DNA of 64,000 nt from Malurus cyaneus samueli. Taxonomy: Eukaryota; Chordata; Aves; Passeriformes; Maluridae. The translations under genes and the position numbers were made by a program. This document shows positions 62,421 through 64,000 of the stretch, one piece after another. Position 1 is the stretch's first letter; each line of letters begins with the position of its first letter. The DNA lies in contig CM019219.1 in the NCBI GenBank assembly GCA_009741485.1, positions 29,447,250-29,511,249 on the forward strand, read 5' to 3'. The notes beneath the pieces are model-generated. The model was given only the letters and a program-made list of their open reading frames with translations. It did no database searches and had not been told where the DNA came from.

Positions 62421-64000
62421 CGTTCTTGGCATGGGAACACATGTCAGCAAAAAATACAGAGCCGCCGGTGTGTTCCATCACAGTTTTAAAACTGAGAACT
62501 AAAAAAACTTGAGTGTGTTCTGGGGAAATGGCTCCCTGAGGTCTTCGTATGGCGCGTTTCCCCTGCCTTGCAGGGTGCTTCAGACACTGAGACGCGTGCT
62601 GCTGTTCCTCATCCGTGATCTACAGAGATTTGCAGAAGCCTCTACTTCATCTCTGAGGGCACGAAAAGAGGGAAATCAGTGAGTAGGAAGGAACTGGATC
62701 CGCCAGGGAGATGCAGGAACAAACTGTACTTCGTACTCCAATTAGGCATCATTAAGTTGTGGGAGCACCGAGTCCTTCCCTTCCCCGCGGGCGATGCGGT
62801 TCCTGCAGCGGGAGGCAGCGGTGTGAGCACCGGCCCTCCATGGCCTTCCTGCTCCAGGGAATGGGGTGGCTTTGCTCTGTCCCTTCCGCAGAAAGGACTG
62901 CAGTTCTCTGAATTCTCCATTCTGCTTACAAGCTTTTCTCGGTTTCAGAGCATATCCAGGGTGGGCATGGTAAAACTGCTTTTTTCACTGAACACCTATC
63001 TCTAGCGGAACCACTAAAAGAGAAGTTTACATGCCAGACACGTTTTATTTTTTTTTTTTTTTTTATCCTGGTATTTTGTTTGGTACTGGGAGGAAAATCC
63101 ATTGCAATTTATCTAATTGGACCGGGTTGGGAATCCAAATGAGATTTCCTTATTTAGCACTCTGTTTATAGTAGGATTCACCTTTATGGAGGTCAGGAAG
63201 TGAAAAAAGGCCAGGACCAGGCATAGTTCACAGCAAGTGATTTTACAAATTGTGGGTGAGCAAAGTTCTGTGTTTGGTGTCCTTTTGCCCCTTTGTAAAA
63301 TGGAAATAATTTAAGAAAATCCCAATAAATGGGATGTCTTGGTCCAGCCATTAAACACTCCTTTGTATGTGTAAATAGACAAGGTTCTACAAGACTTCTC
63401 AGGATTTGTGGCTGTAGAATTATCAGTAAAGATCCAAACCAGAAATACTAAATTCATACTGAGAGAAAATGAGATTGCTGCAAAGCTGACATGAGCTAAA
63501 TGATGCAGCACTTTTCAGGGCAGCAAACACCCGGTTTTGTCATTTAAAGGAGAAATGTGAGTGATATGCCTTTTGTCATTCTGCATATAAAACTGGAAGG
63601 TTTGCAGGAGCTGTGACATAGAGCACGTGGAGGAAAACATTTCGTTTGTTGTCTTCTAAACTTCCTTTTCCCTTTATTTGTCAACCCAATGGAGTAGTAA
63701 CTGTGAATAACTACACTGTGAAGTGGATTTTCAGTATTGGCATTCATTGTGCAATGTGTCCTCTGACCAGCATGTGGGGATATGCCCATGTACTTCAAGA
63801 GAACATTACATTTTATACAAGGAAAAGTCACTTTGTATAAATGGCTTAATGCATTGACTGCAAAATGTATAAAGCATGAAACAACATACAATGTTGCACA
63901 AATCTCAACTTCCTTTTGTAACAGACATAGCTATTTTAAATAATTATTCTAATCCTAAAATCAGATTACTGTACACTGAATAACTCAAATATGTCTTCAA
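62421..64000. other. right flank, upstream of HERC4
   Basis: AT-rich sequence beyond the CpG island with an 18-base T run near 63046-63063. No exon or repeat was recognised. In other vertebrates MYPN lies further in this direction; nothing of it is seen here. Confidence 0.55.

Noticed and set aside
1..64000. tRNA, CRISPR array, bacterial-type operon or integrated virus
   Set aside because: No tRNA-like T-loop box, no regularly spaced direct repeats, no retroviral LTR or polymerase-like frame was seen; all substantial coding sequence belongs to the three spliced vertebrate genes.

Overview
The window is vertebrate nuclear DNA, most likely from a bird. It holds three intron-containing genes in the conserved order DNAJC12 - SIRT1 - HERC4, which is also the order on human 10q21. 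The avian call rests on three points. The locus is compact: SIRT1 takes about 16 kb and the coding part of HERC4 about 26 kb. The only interspersed repeat I can name is a single CR1-type fragment. The protein sequence is close to what I know of chicken SIRT1. This call is inference; the order could be tested directly by alignment.

Layout. Positions 1-8117 (minus strand) carry DNAJC12, a J-domain co-chaperone. Four coding exons are present and the C-terminal exon lies beyond the left edge. Its promoter (about 8118-8500) has a ZNF143-type element and an inverted CCAAT box. Positions 8500-11900 show no gene. A strong CpG island (about 11930-13190) is the SIRT1 promoter plus exon 1, with four CACGTG E-boxes in 73 bp and a YY1-type motif over the start codon. 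SIRT1 (plus strand, 12538-26700 coding, 3' UTR to about 28415) encodes the nuclear NAD+-dependent deacetylase. Exons 2-9 are complete and in frame (602 residues plus stop). Exon 1 does not read through in one frame and lacks the acidic tract expected before exon 2. Positions 28416-32615 are a gene-free convergent intergenic stretch. HERC4 (minus strand, stop at 33782, ATG at 59766) is an RCC1-repeat plus HECT E3 ubiquitin ligase. I rebuilt 24 coding exons that join without a frame break to 1056 residues, including a 24-nt microexon. Its CpG-island promoter is at about 61430-62420, and the right flank shows no gene.

The genes are not an operon; each has its own promoter. DNAJC12 and SIRT1 are head to head about 4.4 kb apart, and SIRT1 and HERC4 are tail to tail. 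Their products act separately: HSP70 co-chaperone, protein deacetylase and E3 ligase.

I found no sign of a previously undescribed system. The observations most worth a second look are the HERC4 microexon, the E-box array with a 7-nt spacer in the SIRT1 promoter, and the broken SIRT1 exon 1. Splice sites were placed by reading GT/AG junctions against remembered human orthologues, with phase bookkeeping; no alignment program was used.
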